Source: Mycobacterium sp.
GTDB lineage: Bacteria > Actinomycetota > Actinomycetes > Mycobacteriales > Mycobacteriaceae
Assembly (NCBI RefSeq): GCF_019247635.1
Contig: NZ_JAFBAR010000090.1
Span: forward strand, 62,001 to 126,000
Direction of reading: 5' to 3'
DNA: 64,000 bases
Every line of letters starts with the position of its first letter. Within the stretch, counting starts at the first letter, position 1. The translations under genes were made by a program, and so were the position numbers. Of the stretch, positions 17,610 through 27,277 are shown one piece after another. Below the pieces are notes generated by a model. It saw nothing but the letters and a program-made list of their open reading frames with translations. It made no database searches and was not told where the DNA came from.

Positions 17610-17716
17610 GGGCAGCAGCGAGCACGTTGGCGACGTGACCCTGTTGGGTATGGACGCACAAGCTCGCGGGTGAGCATCAGGACGGCGCCAGCTTCGTCAA
17701 GCCCACCGATGTGGAG
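17605..17716 (-). pseudogene. Decayed mazF fragment
   Basis: Reverse complement encodes LHIGGLDEAGAVLMLTRELVRPYPT, highly similar at nucleotide level to mazF at 15633-15700 (HIAQLDKARPVLILTRELVRPHLT). Confidence 0.75.
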
Positions 17717-18951
17717 GCCGGACGCGATGCGTACACCTCGGCAAGGAACTGCTCCACGGCCACTGCGGCGTGCGCGGCACGCGCCGATCCAAAGATATCG
17801 AAAGCATGCTGGGCGCAAGGCAATTCAGCGTAGACAACCGGCTGGTCGCTCGTCTCGCGCAAGCGAGCCACGAAGCTGCGCGCCTGCTCGACGGGGATCA
17901 ACGAATCGTTGGTGCCGTGCAACACGAAGAAGGGCGGCGCGTCCTGACGGACGTGCGTGATCGGCGAGGCGACGCGGAACTCGTCGGGGTGTTCTCTGCG
18001 CTTCACCTTGAACACGTGCTTCTGCAGCATCGGCACCATCATCGGGTGCATCGAGCTGTCGGACCGGGTGAAGTCATAGACGCCGTAGAACGGGATCGCC
18101 GCCTGCACGCGGGTGTCGGCGTCCGCAAACCCCGGCTGAAACCGTGGGTCGTTCGGGGTCAACGCGGCCAGAGCGGACAGATGCCCGCCGGCCGAGCCGC
18201 CGGTGATCGCGATCCAATCCGGGTCGCCGCCGTACTCGGCGATGTGTTCCTTGGTCCACGCGATCGCGCGCTTGACATCCACGATCTGATCGGGCCAGGT
18301 GGAGCGCGGGCTGAGTCGGTAGTTGATGGCGACGCACACCCAGCCGAGTTCGGCGAGGTGGCTCATCAACGGATGTGCCTGACCGCGTTTGTTTCCCGTC
18401 ATCCAGGCGCCGCCGGGAATCTGCAGCAGCACAGGCGCCCGTCCGCCGCGGTCGAGGTCGGGTCGTCGCCAGATGTCGAGATGGTTCCTGGAGCCACACT
18501 CCCCGTAGCTGATGTCGGCGTCGTGCGCGTAGTCGCGGTAGATCCGCAGCATCCGCGCGGCACCGGGCTTCTTCGCGGTGGCGCCTCCCGGCGCGGGCCG
18601 CTTCCACAGGTCGCCCGACTCGGCACGACGGTCGGGACCGAGCCCGGCGTCCAGGGCCGCCGTAAGCGGTTGGTCAGCCGCGCGGCCCGTCCGGCGCAGA
18701 CCCAGCAGGCCCAGCCATGACAGCACGGACACCAACCAAGTGATTGCACGCACGCGCGCCGACAGCCGCGGCGACACCACCGCCAGCGCGGCCAACTGGG
18801 TGACTATCGCCTGCGTCGGAAGCTCGGAGGCGAACACCCCGGAGCCGAAGGCGTAACCCGCCAAATAACCCTGCTTCGAGACCGGCCGATAGCCGTTGGC
18901 GGTGAACACCAGGCCGGCCAGCGATAACACCAACGCCAACAGTCGCCGCAT
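17677..18951 (-). CDS. Alpha/beta hydrolase fold esterase (Lip family)
   Basis: 424 aa; TM N-terminus; HLDIWRRPD..., ITGGSAGGHLSALAAL nucleophile elbow; FVLHGTNDSLIPVEQ. Confidence 0.85.
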   Translation of the reverse strand: MRRLLALVLSLAGLVFTANGYRPVSKQGYLAGYAFGSGVFASELPTQAIVTQLAALAVVSPRLSARVRAITWLVSVLSWLGLLGLRRTGRAADQPLTAALDAGLGPDRRAESGDLWKRPAPGGATAKKPGAARMLRIYRDYAHDADISYGECGSRNHLDIWRRPDLDRGGRAPVLLQIPGGAWMTGNKRGQAHPLMSHLAELGWVCVAINYRLSPRSTWPDQIVDVKRAIAWTKEHIAEYGGDPDWIAITGGSAGGHLSALAALTPNDPRFQPGFADADTRVQAAIPFYGVYDFTRSDSSMHPMMVPMLQKHVFKVKRREHPDEFRVASPITHVRQDAPPFFVLHGTNDSLIPVEQARSFVARLRETSDQPVVYAELPCAQHAFDIFGSARAAHAAVAVEQFLAEVYASRPASTSVGLTKLAPS

Positions 18952-18966
18952 AGCTGTCCTCCCGAT

Positions 18967-21339
18967 CTAATTGCCGCCCTCGTCGGGTTCCTGTTTTGCC
19001 TCGACGGGCTGCTCGAGCACGTGATACGCCGGGTCGGCCATCGAAATGGGCTGGTTACCGCTCTGGCGGGCTTTACCGGTGATCCGCAGCAGTTGGCCGG
19101 GCTTGATGTCGGCGCCTCCGCGCCCGGAGCGGAACGTCACGCTGATCTCGCCGCTGTTGTCGCCGACGACGACCTCGCGCAGCGTCCGCCTGCCCTTGCT
19201 GACATCCTCGACCTCGCTGACCCGCCCTTCGAAGCTGGCTCGCTGCCCGGGGATCAATCCCGCCACCGTGATCACCGACGCCCCCGGCTCGGGATGCTCG
19301 TAAGCCTCAACGTCCTCTTCCTCACCCTTGGAAACCCACGCCTCGATCTTGTCGAGTTCGCGCGCGACCCGTTGCTCGAGGCCTTCGGGGTACGCCTGCT
19401 TGATCCGGGACTCGACGTCGTACGGCACGATCGTCGCCGCGGCGTCCGGGATCAGGCTGACCGCCCGGGCCACCTTGTCGGCGGTGCGGTCGTGCAGCAG
19501 GCGTCCCAGCAGCGGCGCGTAGGTGCGACGGGGCAACAGCACCGTCACGTTGGTGTTCCGATGTTCGTCGCGCGCCTTGATGACCAGCACCTGAGCGGCC
19601 CGGGTGATCCGCCGATCCGGGCAGTCCACTACCCGTAACGGAGTGTCGAGCCCGAAGTGATCCCAACGCTTTCGGATCAGTTGGGCATGGACTTCGTCGA
19701 CCATGAAATGCACCGCGATCAACTCGTCGGCGCGCAGCCCCCTGCCGTATCGCAGCGCCTCGATGACGGCCAGGTCAACCGAGTTCACGAAGACGAAGAC
19801 CTTGTGCCGGGCGTACTTCACCAATTCGGGACGGTCGGTCCGGAACATCTCGAGAATCGCTGCCTCGGCGCGATATTCGCGGTTGAGCCGCATCAGCCCG
19901 AACACCAGAATCGGGAAGACGACCACTACCAGCCACGCACCCTCGGTGAACTTCGCCACCGCAAAAATGCCGACAACGATCGTCGAGAGGATCCCCGCGG
20001 AGAGGTTGATCACGAGCCTCCGGCGCCACCCCGGATCCCGTTGCGTCAGATGATGTTTGGTCATTCCGTAACCGGCCATCGAGAACCCGGTGAACACGCC
20101 GATCGCATAGAACGGAACCAGCGCGTTGACCGAACCGCCGGTGGTCAAGAGCAACAGCACCGACAGCGCGGTAAGGGCGAGGATGCCGTTCGAAAACACC
20201 AGGCGGTGGCCACGTTTCATCAACTGCCGGGGCAGGAAACGGTCTTCGGCGACAAAGCTGGCCAGCGCGGGGAACCCGTTGAAACTGGTGTTGGCACCGG
20301 TGAACAGAATGGCAGCCGTGGACGCCTGGACGAGCGCGTAGAGGATATCGCCGACGACGCCGTGGCCGAAGACCGCGCGGGCAATCTGCGACAAGACCGA
20401 AGGATATTCGTCGACGTAGGGGGTGGCGTGCGTGACATAGGCGAGATAGGAGACACCGGCCAGCAGGAACCCGAGGATCGCGGCCATCGTGGTGAGCACC
20501 TTACGTGCGTTGCGGCCCTGGGGCTTTCGGAATAGGTCGACGGTGTTGGAGATCGCCTCGACCCCCGTCAGCGACGAACCGCCGTTGGCGAACGAACGCA
20601 GCACCGTCAGGATCGTCGCGCCCATCACTAGACCGCTGCCCTGATGAACCTCCACGGTTCCCGGCATGTGCGCGGGGTCGTATACCGGAAGTTCGCCGAA
20701 CATTATGCGCGCGACACCGATGACGATCGTAAGGCCGACCATGGCGACGAAAAAGTAGGTGGCGAAGGCGAACTGCCATCCCGCCTCTTTCAGCCCACGC
20801 AGGTTGGCGTAGCAGATCAACATCACCACGCCCACCGTGATCTGCAAACTGTGCGGACCCAGGACCGGGATGGCCGACACCACCGCCACCGTCCCGGCCG
20901 CCGCCTGCACCGCCACCGTGACCACATAGTCGATCAACAGCGCTGCGGCGGCAACCTGCGCGACCTTGGGCCCAAAGTTCTCCCGGGCCACGATGTACGA
21001 CCCACCCGCGCGCGTGTAGGCCATGACGACCTGCCGATACGACGCGGCCACGAGCACCAGGATCAGCAGGATGACGCCCGTGATGGGCAGCAATAAGGCA
21101 AACGCCGCCAGCCCCGCGGCGGGCAACAATTCGATCAGGATCTGCTCGGTACCGTACGCGGTGGACGAGATCGCATCGGGCGAAAGCGCCCCCAGCGCAA
21201 CCGGATTCGACAGTTTCTCGGTTGCGAGTTCCTCGGTGATCAGCGGCTTGCCCAAGAACACCCGCCTGGCAATGTCCGCGATGGACGTCGGGATGCGCAG
21301 CTTGGTCGCCGCAGTGCTAGCCGAAGTTGTCACGACCAC
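18967..21339 (-). CDS. APC-family permease with C-terminal OB-fold domain
   Basis: KLSNPVALGALSPDAISSTAYGTEQILIELLPAAG APC signature; C-term SFEGRVSEVEDVSKGRRTLREVVVGDNSGEISVTFRSGRGGADIKPGQLLRITGKARQ; start set to GTG at 21339. Confidence 0.82.
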   Translation of the reverse strand: MVVTTSASTAATKLRIPTSIADIARRVFLGKPLITEELATEKLSNPVALGALSPDAISSTAYGTEQILIELLPAAGLAAFALLLPITGVILLILVLVAASYRQVVMAYTRAGGSYIVARENFGPKVAQVAAAALLIDYVVTVAVQAAAGTVAVVSAIPVLGPHSLQITVGVVMLICYANLRGLKEAGWQFAFATYFFVAMVGLTIVIGVARIMFGELPVYDPAHMPGTVEVHQGSGLVMGATILTVLRSFANGGSSLTGVEAISNTVDLFRKPQGRNARKVLTTMAAILGFLLAGVSYLAYVTHATPYVDEYPSVLSQIARAVFGHGVVGDILYALVQASTAAILFTGANTSFNGFPALASFVAEDRFLPRQLMKRGHRLVFSNGILALTALSVLLLLTTGGSVNALVPFYAIGVFTGFSMAGYGMTKHHLTQRDPGWRRRLVINLSAGILSTIVVGIFAVAKFTEGAWLVVVVFPILVFGLMRLNREYRAEAAILEMFRTDRPELVKYARHKVFVFVNSVDLAVIEALRYGRGLRADELIAVHFMVDEVHAQLIRKRWDHFGLDTPLRVVDCPDRRITRAAQVLVIKARDEHRNTNVTVLLPRRTYAPLLGRLLHDRTADKVARAVSLIPDAAATIVPYDVESRIKQAYPEGLEQRVARELDKIEAWVSKGEEEDVEAYEHPEPGASVITVAGLIPGQRASFEGRVSEVEDVSKGRRTLREVVVGDNSGEISVTFRSGRGGADIKPGQLLRITGKARQSGNQPISMADPAYHVLEQPVEAKQEPDEGGN

Positions 21340-21395
21340 ATTCCTTATCCGAGGTTGAGCGCCTCCAACATCTTCTGCAGCATTCTGCCTAACGC

Positions 21396-22484
21396 CTAGC
21401 CCACGCGCGGCACCGCCGCCTCGATGCGCTCGTCGCTGGCCGTCAGCGCGATGCGCACATGCTGGGCACCGCGCGGTCCGTAGAAGTCGCCGGGTGCGAC
21501 CAGGATGCCGCGCTGCGCAAACCAGCTGACGCTGTCTCGGCATGCCTCACCGCGGGTCGCCCACAGGTACAACCCACCTTCCGAGTGTTCGACGGCAAAA
21601 CCCGCCGAGCGCACGGCCGGAAGCAGCAGCTCTCGCCGGCGCGCGTAGCGCTCTCGCTGCAGCTTCTCGTGATCGTCGTCATCCAGCGCGGCAACCATGG
21701 CTGCCTGTACCGGCGTGGGCACCATCATCCCGGCATGTTTACGCACGGCCAGCAGCTCGGCGATCAGGATAGGATCGCCGGCGACGAAACCGGCACGGTA
21801 GCCGGCGAGGGATGAACTCTTGGACAGCGAGTGCACCGCGAGCAGCCCGGTGTGGTCGCCGTCGCAGACCGCTGGGTGCAGCACCGATAACGGTTGGACA
21901 TCCCAGCCCAAACCCAGGTAGCACTCGTCGGACGCCACCACGATGCCGCGATCACGCGCCCACCCGACCACCTTGCGCAGATGGTCCACACCCAGCACGC
22001 GGCCGGTCGGGTTGCTCGGCGAGTTCAGATACACCAGCGCTGGCCTTTGCGGACCCAGCTGCGTCAGCGAGTCGGCCCGCAGCACCTGCGCTCCAGCCAG
22101 CCGGGCGCCGACGTCGTAGGTCGGGTAGGCCAACTCGGGCACCACCACCGCATCCTCGGCACCCAGCCCCAGCAAGGTCGGCAACCAGGCGATGAGTTCC
22201 TTCGTGCCGATCACCGGCAGCACGGCCGCCTCGGTCAGCCCGGTGACTCCGAACCGACGGTTTAGCGCGGCCACGATGGATTCGCGCAGCTGCGGGGTGC
22301 CCGCCGTGGCCGGGTAGCCGGGCGCTGAGCTGAAAGCCGCCAGCGCCTCTCGGATCAGCGGCGCAACCGGGTCGACCGGGGTACCTACGGACAGGTCGAC
22401 GATGCCGTCCGGATGAGCCAGGGCCAGCGCTTTCGCGTCGGCCAAGGTGTCCCAGGGGAACTCCGGCAGGGCCGCGGACAGCAC
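21396..22484 (-). CDS. PLP-dependent aminotransferase (succinyldiaminopimelate aminotransferase-like, Rv1178-type)
   Basis: IVDLSVGTPVDPV, YLNSPSNPTGRVLG, SLSKSSSLAGYRAGFVAGD; GTG start at 22484. Confidence 0.85.
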   Translation of the reverse strand: MLSAALPEFPWDTLADAKALALAHPDGIVDLSVGTPVDPVAPLIREALAAFSSAPGYPATAGTPQLRESIVAALNRRFGVTGLTEAAVLPVIGTKELIAWLPTLLGLGAEDAVVVPELAYPTYDVGARLAGAQVLRADSLTQLGPQRPALVYLNSPSNPTGRVLGVDHLRKVVGWARDRGIVVASDECYLGLGWDVQPLSVLHPAVCDGDHTGLLAVHSLSKSSSLAGYRAGFVAGDPILIAELLAVRKHAGMMVPTPVQAAMVAALDDDDHEKLQRERYARRRELLLPAVRSAGFAVEHSEGGLYLWATRGEACRDSVSWFAQRGILVAPGDFYGPRGAQHVRIALTASDERIEAAVPRVG

Positions 22485-22492
22485 CGGCCCGC

Positions 22493-22819
22493 TCAGTCGT
22501 CCTCGCCCTGCGGCGGCAGATCCTTGACCACTTGCGGGTCGTTCTCGGTCATGCCGACCTTGGCCGCCCCACCCGGCGATCCCAGCTCTGTGAAGAAGTC
22601 GGCGTTGATCTGCGTGTAGTGGCCCCACTGGTCGGGCACATCGTCTTCGTAATAGATGGCCTCGACGGGGCAGACCGGTTCACACGCCCCGCAGTCCACG
22701 CATTCGTCGGGGTGGATATACAGCATCCGGGCACCCTCATAGATGCAGTCGACCGGGCATTCCTCGATGCATGCCTTGTCCTTGATGTCGACACAGGGTT
22801 GGGCAATCGTGTACGTCAC
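22493..22819 (-). CDS. fdxC: 7Fe ferredoxin
   Basis: MTYTIAQPCVDIKDKACIEECPVDCIYEG...CVDCGACEPVCPVEAIYYED. Confidence 0.95.
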   Translation of the reverse strand: MTYTIAQPCVDIKDKACIEECPVDCIYEGARMLYIHPDECVDCGACEPVCPVEAIYYEDDVPDQWGHYTQINADFFTELGSPGGAAKVGMTENDPQVVKDLPPQGEDD

Positions 22820-23025
22820 GGACGTCTCCTCGAGGTCTTTTCCATGTCCTGGGGTCCTCCATGTACCGCTCAGTGTGGGCTGATGTTTGCATGGCCGCGC
22901 GTGCTTACGACTAGCGTTCGGTACCTGATACTAGACGTTGCACATACACGTCAACCACTGGGCATGCCGGGGAATGTGTCTAGTGTTATGCACTCAGTGG
23001 CATAGCGGTGCGTGACGCCAGCTAA

Positions 23026-23181
23026 ATCGTCGGCGGCGCGGCGTTCGCCGTCGAGCTGGATGTCCAGCGGGCCATCAAACAGGCCACCGAGCTGACCGCC
23101 AGGCTGTCGTCCACCTATGCGTCTGACCTGCGATTTGTTACGTCTCGGCGGCTTCGGCCGATGGTTCAGCTGAAGAAGTAA
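23026..23181 (+). pseudogene. C-terminal relic of fadH-like 2,4-dienoyl-CoA reductase
   Basis: Frame without start codon: IVGGAAFAVELDVQRAIKQATELTARL..., matching the conserved FadH C-terminal pattern (IGG...ELDA.RAI.QGT.LA); lies between fdxC and TB8.4 as fadH does in M. tuberculosis. Confidence 0.6.
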
Positions 23182-23281
23182 ACTCTCGGGGCCTGGTAGC
23201 CTCGACTAACGACGGCAGTTCGCTGGGGAGAGGCCGTCAGCGTCGAGCGCTAACGGTGCATTAGTTGGAAGGTGTCCAGAA

Positions 23282-23623
23282 ATGTCGAGGCTGTCGTTGA
23301 CCAAATTGGCCGCTGCGGTTGGAGGCGTGGGTGTGGCGTTGGGCTTGACCGCCGGCGCAGGCATCGCATCCGCTGATCCGCTGGACCCGGCCATCAACAC
23401 GACCTGCAACTACGGGCAGGTCATGGCCGCGCTGAACGCGACCGACCCGGGCGCTGCCGCGCAATTCAACCAATCGCCGATCGCGCAGAGCTATTTGCAG
23501 AGATTTTTGGCCTCGGGTCCGGCACAGCGCCGGCAGATGGCCAATCAAATAGCCGCCATGCCGGGGGCGTCGCAGTACGTCAACGACCTCTCGGCGGTCG
23601 CGGCAACCTGCAACAACTACTGA
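23282..23623 (+). CDS. TB8.4-like small secreted antigen (hemophore-like family)
   Basis: Signal peptide; INTTCNYGQVMAALNATDPGAAAQFNQSPIAQSYLQRFLA...CNNY, TB8.4 (Rv1174c) pattern. Confidence 0.88.
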   Translation: MSRLSLTKLAAAVGGVGVALGLTAGAGIASADPLDPAINTTCNYGQVMAALNATDPGAAAQFNQSPIAQSYLQRFLASGPAQRRQMANQIAAMPGASQYVNDLSAVAATCNNY

Positions 23624-23628
23624 GCAGC

Positions 23629-24393
23629 TCAGTAGCCCGCAAGTAGGCGGCGCACGCGGCCCAGGGCCTCGGGCCCGACGCTACTGCGAATCCGCGACGG
23701 GTCGCCGGGGCGCCGGCCCCAGAGCAGCAATACGCGAACGGCGGCATCGGTATCGAGCGTGGCCGGACCTTCGGGTTCGGCCAACCCGATGGTGGCGCTC
23801 TCGGCGTCGGCCCTGATCAACACGTCGTCGGCGTCCGGGACGCGCAACCGCGCCTCCACCCGTTCGCCTGGCTGCAGTTGCCCAGCCCCCTTGACCAGCA
23901 GCGGCTTTCCCACCGCGACGACACTGTGCGTAGTCATCCACGGCTGAGCCAGGGCGGCCTCTGAGATTTTGCTGTCGCCGGTGATGTCCCAGCTGTGCAG
24001 CACCAGTTCTTGGCGCATGTGTTCGGCGAACCAGGGCACCTTCATGGTGCGACCGGTCCAGGCGACGTCGGTGTCGGCCGGCAACGCGTCGGCCGCGTCG
24101 GCAACCTCGTTCAGGGTCGCCATCCGGTCGTGCAGCGCGTCCCACAGATCGTCGTCGTTCATGGCCCGCAGCGCGGCCTCGCGTTCCTCGAAGCCGCGGG
24201 TGCGGACGGGCTCGCCCCGCAGGTGCCCGCCCAGTACCCGGGCGAGTTCCTGGGCATTTCCGGCCTGGTGGATGACGACGTCGCGGACCGTCCATGCCGC
24301 ACACCAGGTACCGGCGTCGGGTTGCCGTTGCTGCACCGCATCCAGGAACGGCTGCCATTCGGGAAAGCGGTCGTTATCGATCACTCTGCTCAC
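23629..24393 (-). CDS. Maleylpyruvate isomerase family mycothiol-dependent enzyme (DinB-like)
   Basis: WTVRDVVIHQAGNAQELARVLGG, VAWTGRTMKVPWFAEHMRQELVLHSWDI. Confidence 0.75.
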   Translation of the reverse strand: MSRVIDNDRFPEWQPFLDAVQQRQPDAGTWCAAWTVRDVVIHQAGNAQELARVLGGHLRGEPVRTRGFEEREAALRAMNDDDLWDALHDRMATLNEVADAADALPADTDVAWTGRTMKVPWFAEHMRQELVLHSWDITGDSKISEAALAQPWMTTHSVVAVGKPLLVKGAGQLQPGERVEARLRVPDADDVLIRADAESATIGLAEPEGPATLDTDAAVRVLLLWGRRPGDPSRIRSSVGPEALGRVRRLLAGY

Positions 24394-24421
24394 CGCCGGG
24401 GTATACCCAACCTTCCGCGAA

Positions 24422-24479
24422 GGTGCGCAAAATGCCGGTGCGCACGGCGTGTCACTGGACAGACGCGCACGCTCGCGGC
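24422..24479. repeat. 58-bp dispersed intergenic repeat, copy A
   Basis: ggtgcgcaaaatgccggtgcgcacggcgtgtcactggacagacgcgcacgctcgcggc aligns without gaps to 38071-38128. Confidence 0.7.
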
Positions 24480-24493
24480 AAAGGGGGTGGTGG

Positions 24494-27073
24494 CTACGCG
24501 GCCAGGGGGGCGTATGTGGTGGTGCGCTGGCGGGCGGGGCGGCCGATTCCCTGGGCGATCGCGACCAGCTCGCCGACCGTCTTGGCCGACCCGTGTTCGG
24601 ACCCGGCCATCCGCGAGATGGTCTCCTCCATCAGGGTGCCGCCCAAGTCGTTGGCGCCGCCGTTGAGCATCACCTGCGTGCGCTCGACACCGAGCTTGAC
24701 CCAGCTCGTCTGGATGTGGGAGATGCGGCCGTGCAACATGATTCGCGCCAGGGCGTGCACCGCCCGGTTGTCTCGATGGGTAGGCCCGGGTCGAGCCGCA
24801 CCGGCCAGATACAGCGGCGAATTCTGGTGAACGAAGGGCAGCGGCACAAACTCGGTGAAACCGCCCGTGCGGTCCTGAATGTCGCGCAGCACGTTGAGGT
24901 GGGCCACCCAGTGCCGGGGGCTGTCGACGTGGCCGTACATCATGGTTGAGGACGATCGCAGGCCCACCTCGTGCGCGGTGCTCACGATCTCGATCCACAG
25001 CGACGTCGGCAACTTGCCCTTGGTGAGCACCCAGCGCACCTCGTCGTCCAGGATCTCGGCGGCCGTGCCCGGGATGGTGTCGAGGCCCGCCTCGCGCAGG
25101 CCAAGCAGCCATTCGCGAATGCTCAAGCCGCTCTTGGTAACCCCGTTGGCGATCTCCATCGGAGAGAACGCGTGCACGTGCATCGACGGCACCCTGACCT
25201 TGACGGCGCGCACCAGATCGGCGTAGCCGGTGATCGGCAGCTCGGGGTCGATCCCGCCCTGCATGCAGACCTCGGTGGCACCGGCGACGTGGGCCTCCCA
25301 CGCGCGGTCGGCGACCTCTTCGGCCGACAGCGAATAGGCATCCGCGTCGCCCTTGCGTTGGGCGAACGCGCAAAACCGGCAGCCGGTGTAACAGATGTTG
25401 GTGAAGTTGATGTTGCGGTTCACCACGAAGGTCACATCGTCGCCGACGACATCGCGGCGCAGCGAGTCCGCCAGCGCGGCAACGGCTTCCAGCGCGGCAC
25501 CGTCGGCCGTCGCCAACGCCAGGTACTCGTCGTCGGTGCAGCCGGCGGGATCGCGTTCCGCCGAGCGCAGCGCGGCCAGCACGTCGGTGTCGATCCGCTC
25601 GGGAGCGCGCGCGGCCAGCTCGTGCACGTGCGCACGGATCGACTCCCAGTCGCCGAACGCGCTGTCGAGATCGCTGCGGGCCTCGCTGTTGCGGCCCTGG
25701 ACGTCGATCGCCGCGTGCAGGTCCACCCGGCCGCGCGACTCGACGTCGTCGGGCTCCTGCCACGGCATGCCCACCGGGTTGACGTCGCGAGCAAAGCCCG
25801 TCGCCGGATCTGCCAGCGCCACAACATGTCCCCGCACCCGCGGGTCGATCCACGCCGCACCCGCCTGCACGTATTTGGGCTGCGCGGTCAGCCGCTGCAC
25901 CAGGTCGTAACCGGCCTCGGCGGTGATGTCGGCCAGGTCGTCGAGGGCGGGCCACGGCCGTTCGGGGTTGACATGGTCGGGCGTCAGCGGCGACACGCCG
26001 CCCCAGTCGTCGACGCCGGCGGCGATCAATGCCAGACATTCGTCGCGCGACACCAGGTTGGGTGGCGCCTGGATGCGCATCCCCGGCCCGAGCACCAGTC
26101 GCGCCACCGCCACCGTCGACAGGTAGTCCTCGATGCCGGCGTCCGGCACGGCGGCCATCGCGGTGTGCTCCTTGGCCCGGAAGTTCTGCACAATCACTTC
26201 CTGTATGTGCCCGAACTCCTTATGCGACTTGCGTATCGCGTGCAGGGTGTCGGCGCGTTCGGCCAGCGTCTCGCCGATGCCGACGAGCAGTCCTGTAGTG
26301 AACGGTATCGACAATCGGCCCGCGTCGGTCAACACGCGCAACCGCACCGCCGGATCCTTGTCGGGACTGCCGTAGTGGGCCAGACCCTTCGTCTCGAAGA
26401 GCCGCCGCGACGTCGTCTCCAGCATCATGCCCATCGACGGCGCCACCGGCTTCAGCCGTGACATCTCCGACCAGCTCATCACGCCGGGGTTCAGGTGCGG
26501 CAACAGCCCAGCTTCCTCCAGCACCCGGATCGCCATTGCCCGCACGTAGGACAGCGTCGAATCGTAGCCGCGCGCACCAAGCCATTCGCGAGCCTCGGGC
26601 CAGCGATCCTCGGGACGGTCGCCGAGCGTGAACAGCGCTTCCTTGCAACCGAGTTCGGCTCCGCGGCGGGCGACGTCGAGGATCTCGTCGGGCTCCAGGT
26701 ACATGCCCGCGCCCTGGGCGCGTAGCTTGCCCGGGACGGTGACGAACGTGCAGTAGTGGCAGTTGTCCCGGCAGAGGTGGGTGACTGGGATGAACACCTT
26801 GCGCGAATAGCTGATCGGCAGCCGCCCGCCAATGCCGCGCCGCCCGGCCGACTCGAGACCCGCGTCGCGTACCCGCGCCGCGCTCGCGCACAAGTCCGCC
26901 AGGTCGTCGCCGCGCGCGGTCATCGCCACGGCCGCCTCGTCCGCGTTCAGCGCGACGCCGTCGCGGGCTCGCCGCAGTACCCGGCGCAGCGCCGACGCGC
27001 TGGTCTTGCGCGGAACGACGGGGGTCTGCAGAGCGGTGGGCTCCTGGCCCGGAGGCCCCGGTGTCAATGGCAC
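24494..27073 (-). CDS. fbiC: Bifunctional FO synthase (7,8-didemethyl-8-hydroxy-5-deazariboflavin synthase)
   Basis: 859 aa; two radical SAM motifs CRDNCHYC and CYTGCRFC. Confidence 0.95.
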   Translation of the reverse strand: MPLTPGPPGQEPTALQTPVVPRKTSASALRRVLRRARDGVALNADEAAVAMTARGDDLADLCASAARVRDAGLESAGRRGIGGRLPISYSRKVFIPVTHLCRDNCHYCTFVTVPGKLRAQGAGMYLEPDEILDVARRGAELGCKEALFTLGDRPEDRWPEAREWLGARGYDSTLSYVRAMAIRVLEEAGLLPHLNPGVMSWSEMSRLKPVAPSMGMMLETTSRRLFETKGLAHYGSPDKDPAVRLRVLTDAGRLSIPFTTGLLVGIGETLAERADTLHAIRKSHKEFGHIQEVIVQNFRAKEHTAMAAVPDAGIEDYLSTVAVARLVLGPGMRIQAPPNLVSRDECLALIAAGVDDWGGVSPLTPDHVNPERPWPALDDLADITAEAGYDLVQRLTAQPKYVQAGAAWIDPRVRGHVVALADPATGFARDVNPVGMPWQEPDDVESRGRVDLHAAIDVQGRNSEARSDLDSAFGDWESIRAHVHELAARAPERIDTDVLAALRSAERDPAGCTDDEYLALATADGAALEAVAALADSLRRDVVGDDVTFVVNRNINFTNICYTGCRFCAFAQRKGDADAYSLSAEEVADRAWEAHVAGATEVCMQGGIDPELPITGYADLVRAVKVRVPSMHVHAFSPMEIANGVTKSGLSIREWLLGLREAGLDTIPGTAAEILDDEVRWVLTKGKLPTSLWIEIVSTAHEVGLRSSSTMMYGHVDSPRHWVAHLNVLRDIQDRTGGFTEFVPLPFVHQNSPLYLAGAARPGPTHRDNRAVHALARIMLHGRISHIQTSWVKLGVERTQVMLNGGANDLGGTLMEETISRMAGSEHGSAKTVGELVAIAQGIGRPARQRTTTYAPLAA

Positions 27074-27277
27074 GTTCGTGTAACTTCCCCACGGTCTGAT
27101 TTCATCCGCGCGGGCAACCCGGCCGGCAATCGCGCGGGCAACCTAGGCGCCATATGGGCAACAGTAGCGGCAGGCATCGGCCCGCATACGCCCGATGCCC
27201 TGCGCCCCCGTTCAGGCGCATCCGCCACGGATCAGGGCTGATAGCGATACGATGCTGGAAACGCAGGGGGTCAGCCG

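Noticed and set aside
18074-18607. 177-aa alternative minus-strand ORF inside the esterase
   Set aside because: Different frame of the same strand with Arg-rich composition; the esterase frame has the GGSAGG elbow
24971-26461. 496-aa plus-strand ORF opposite fbiC
   Set aside because: Shadow ORF; low-complexity Arg/Val-rich translation and no domain motifs, whereas fbiC is unambiguous
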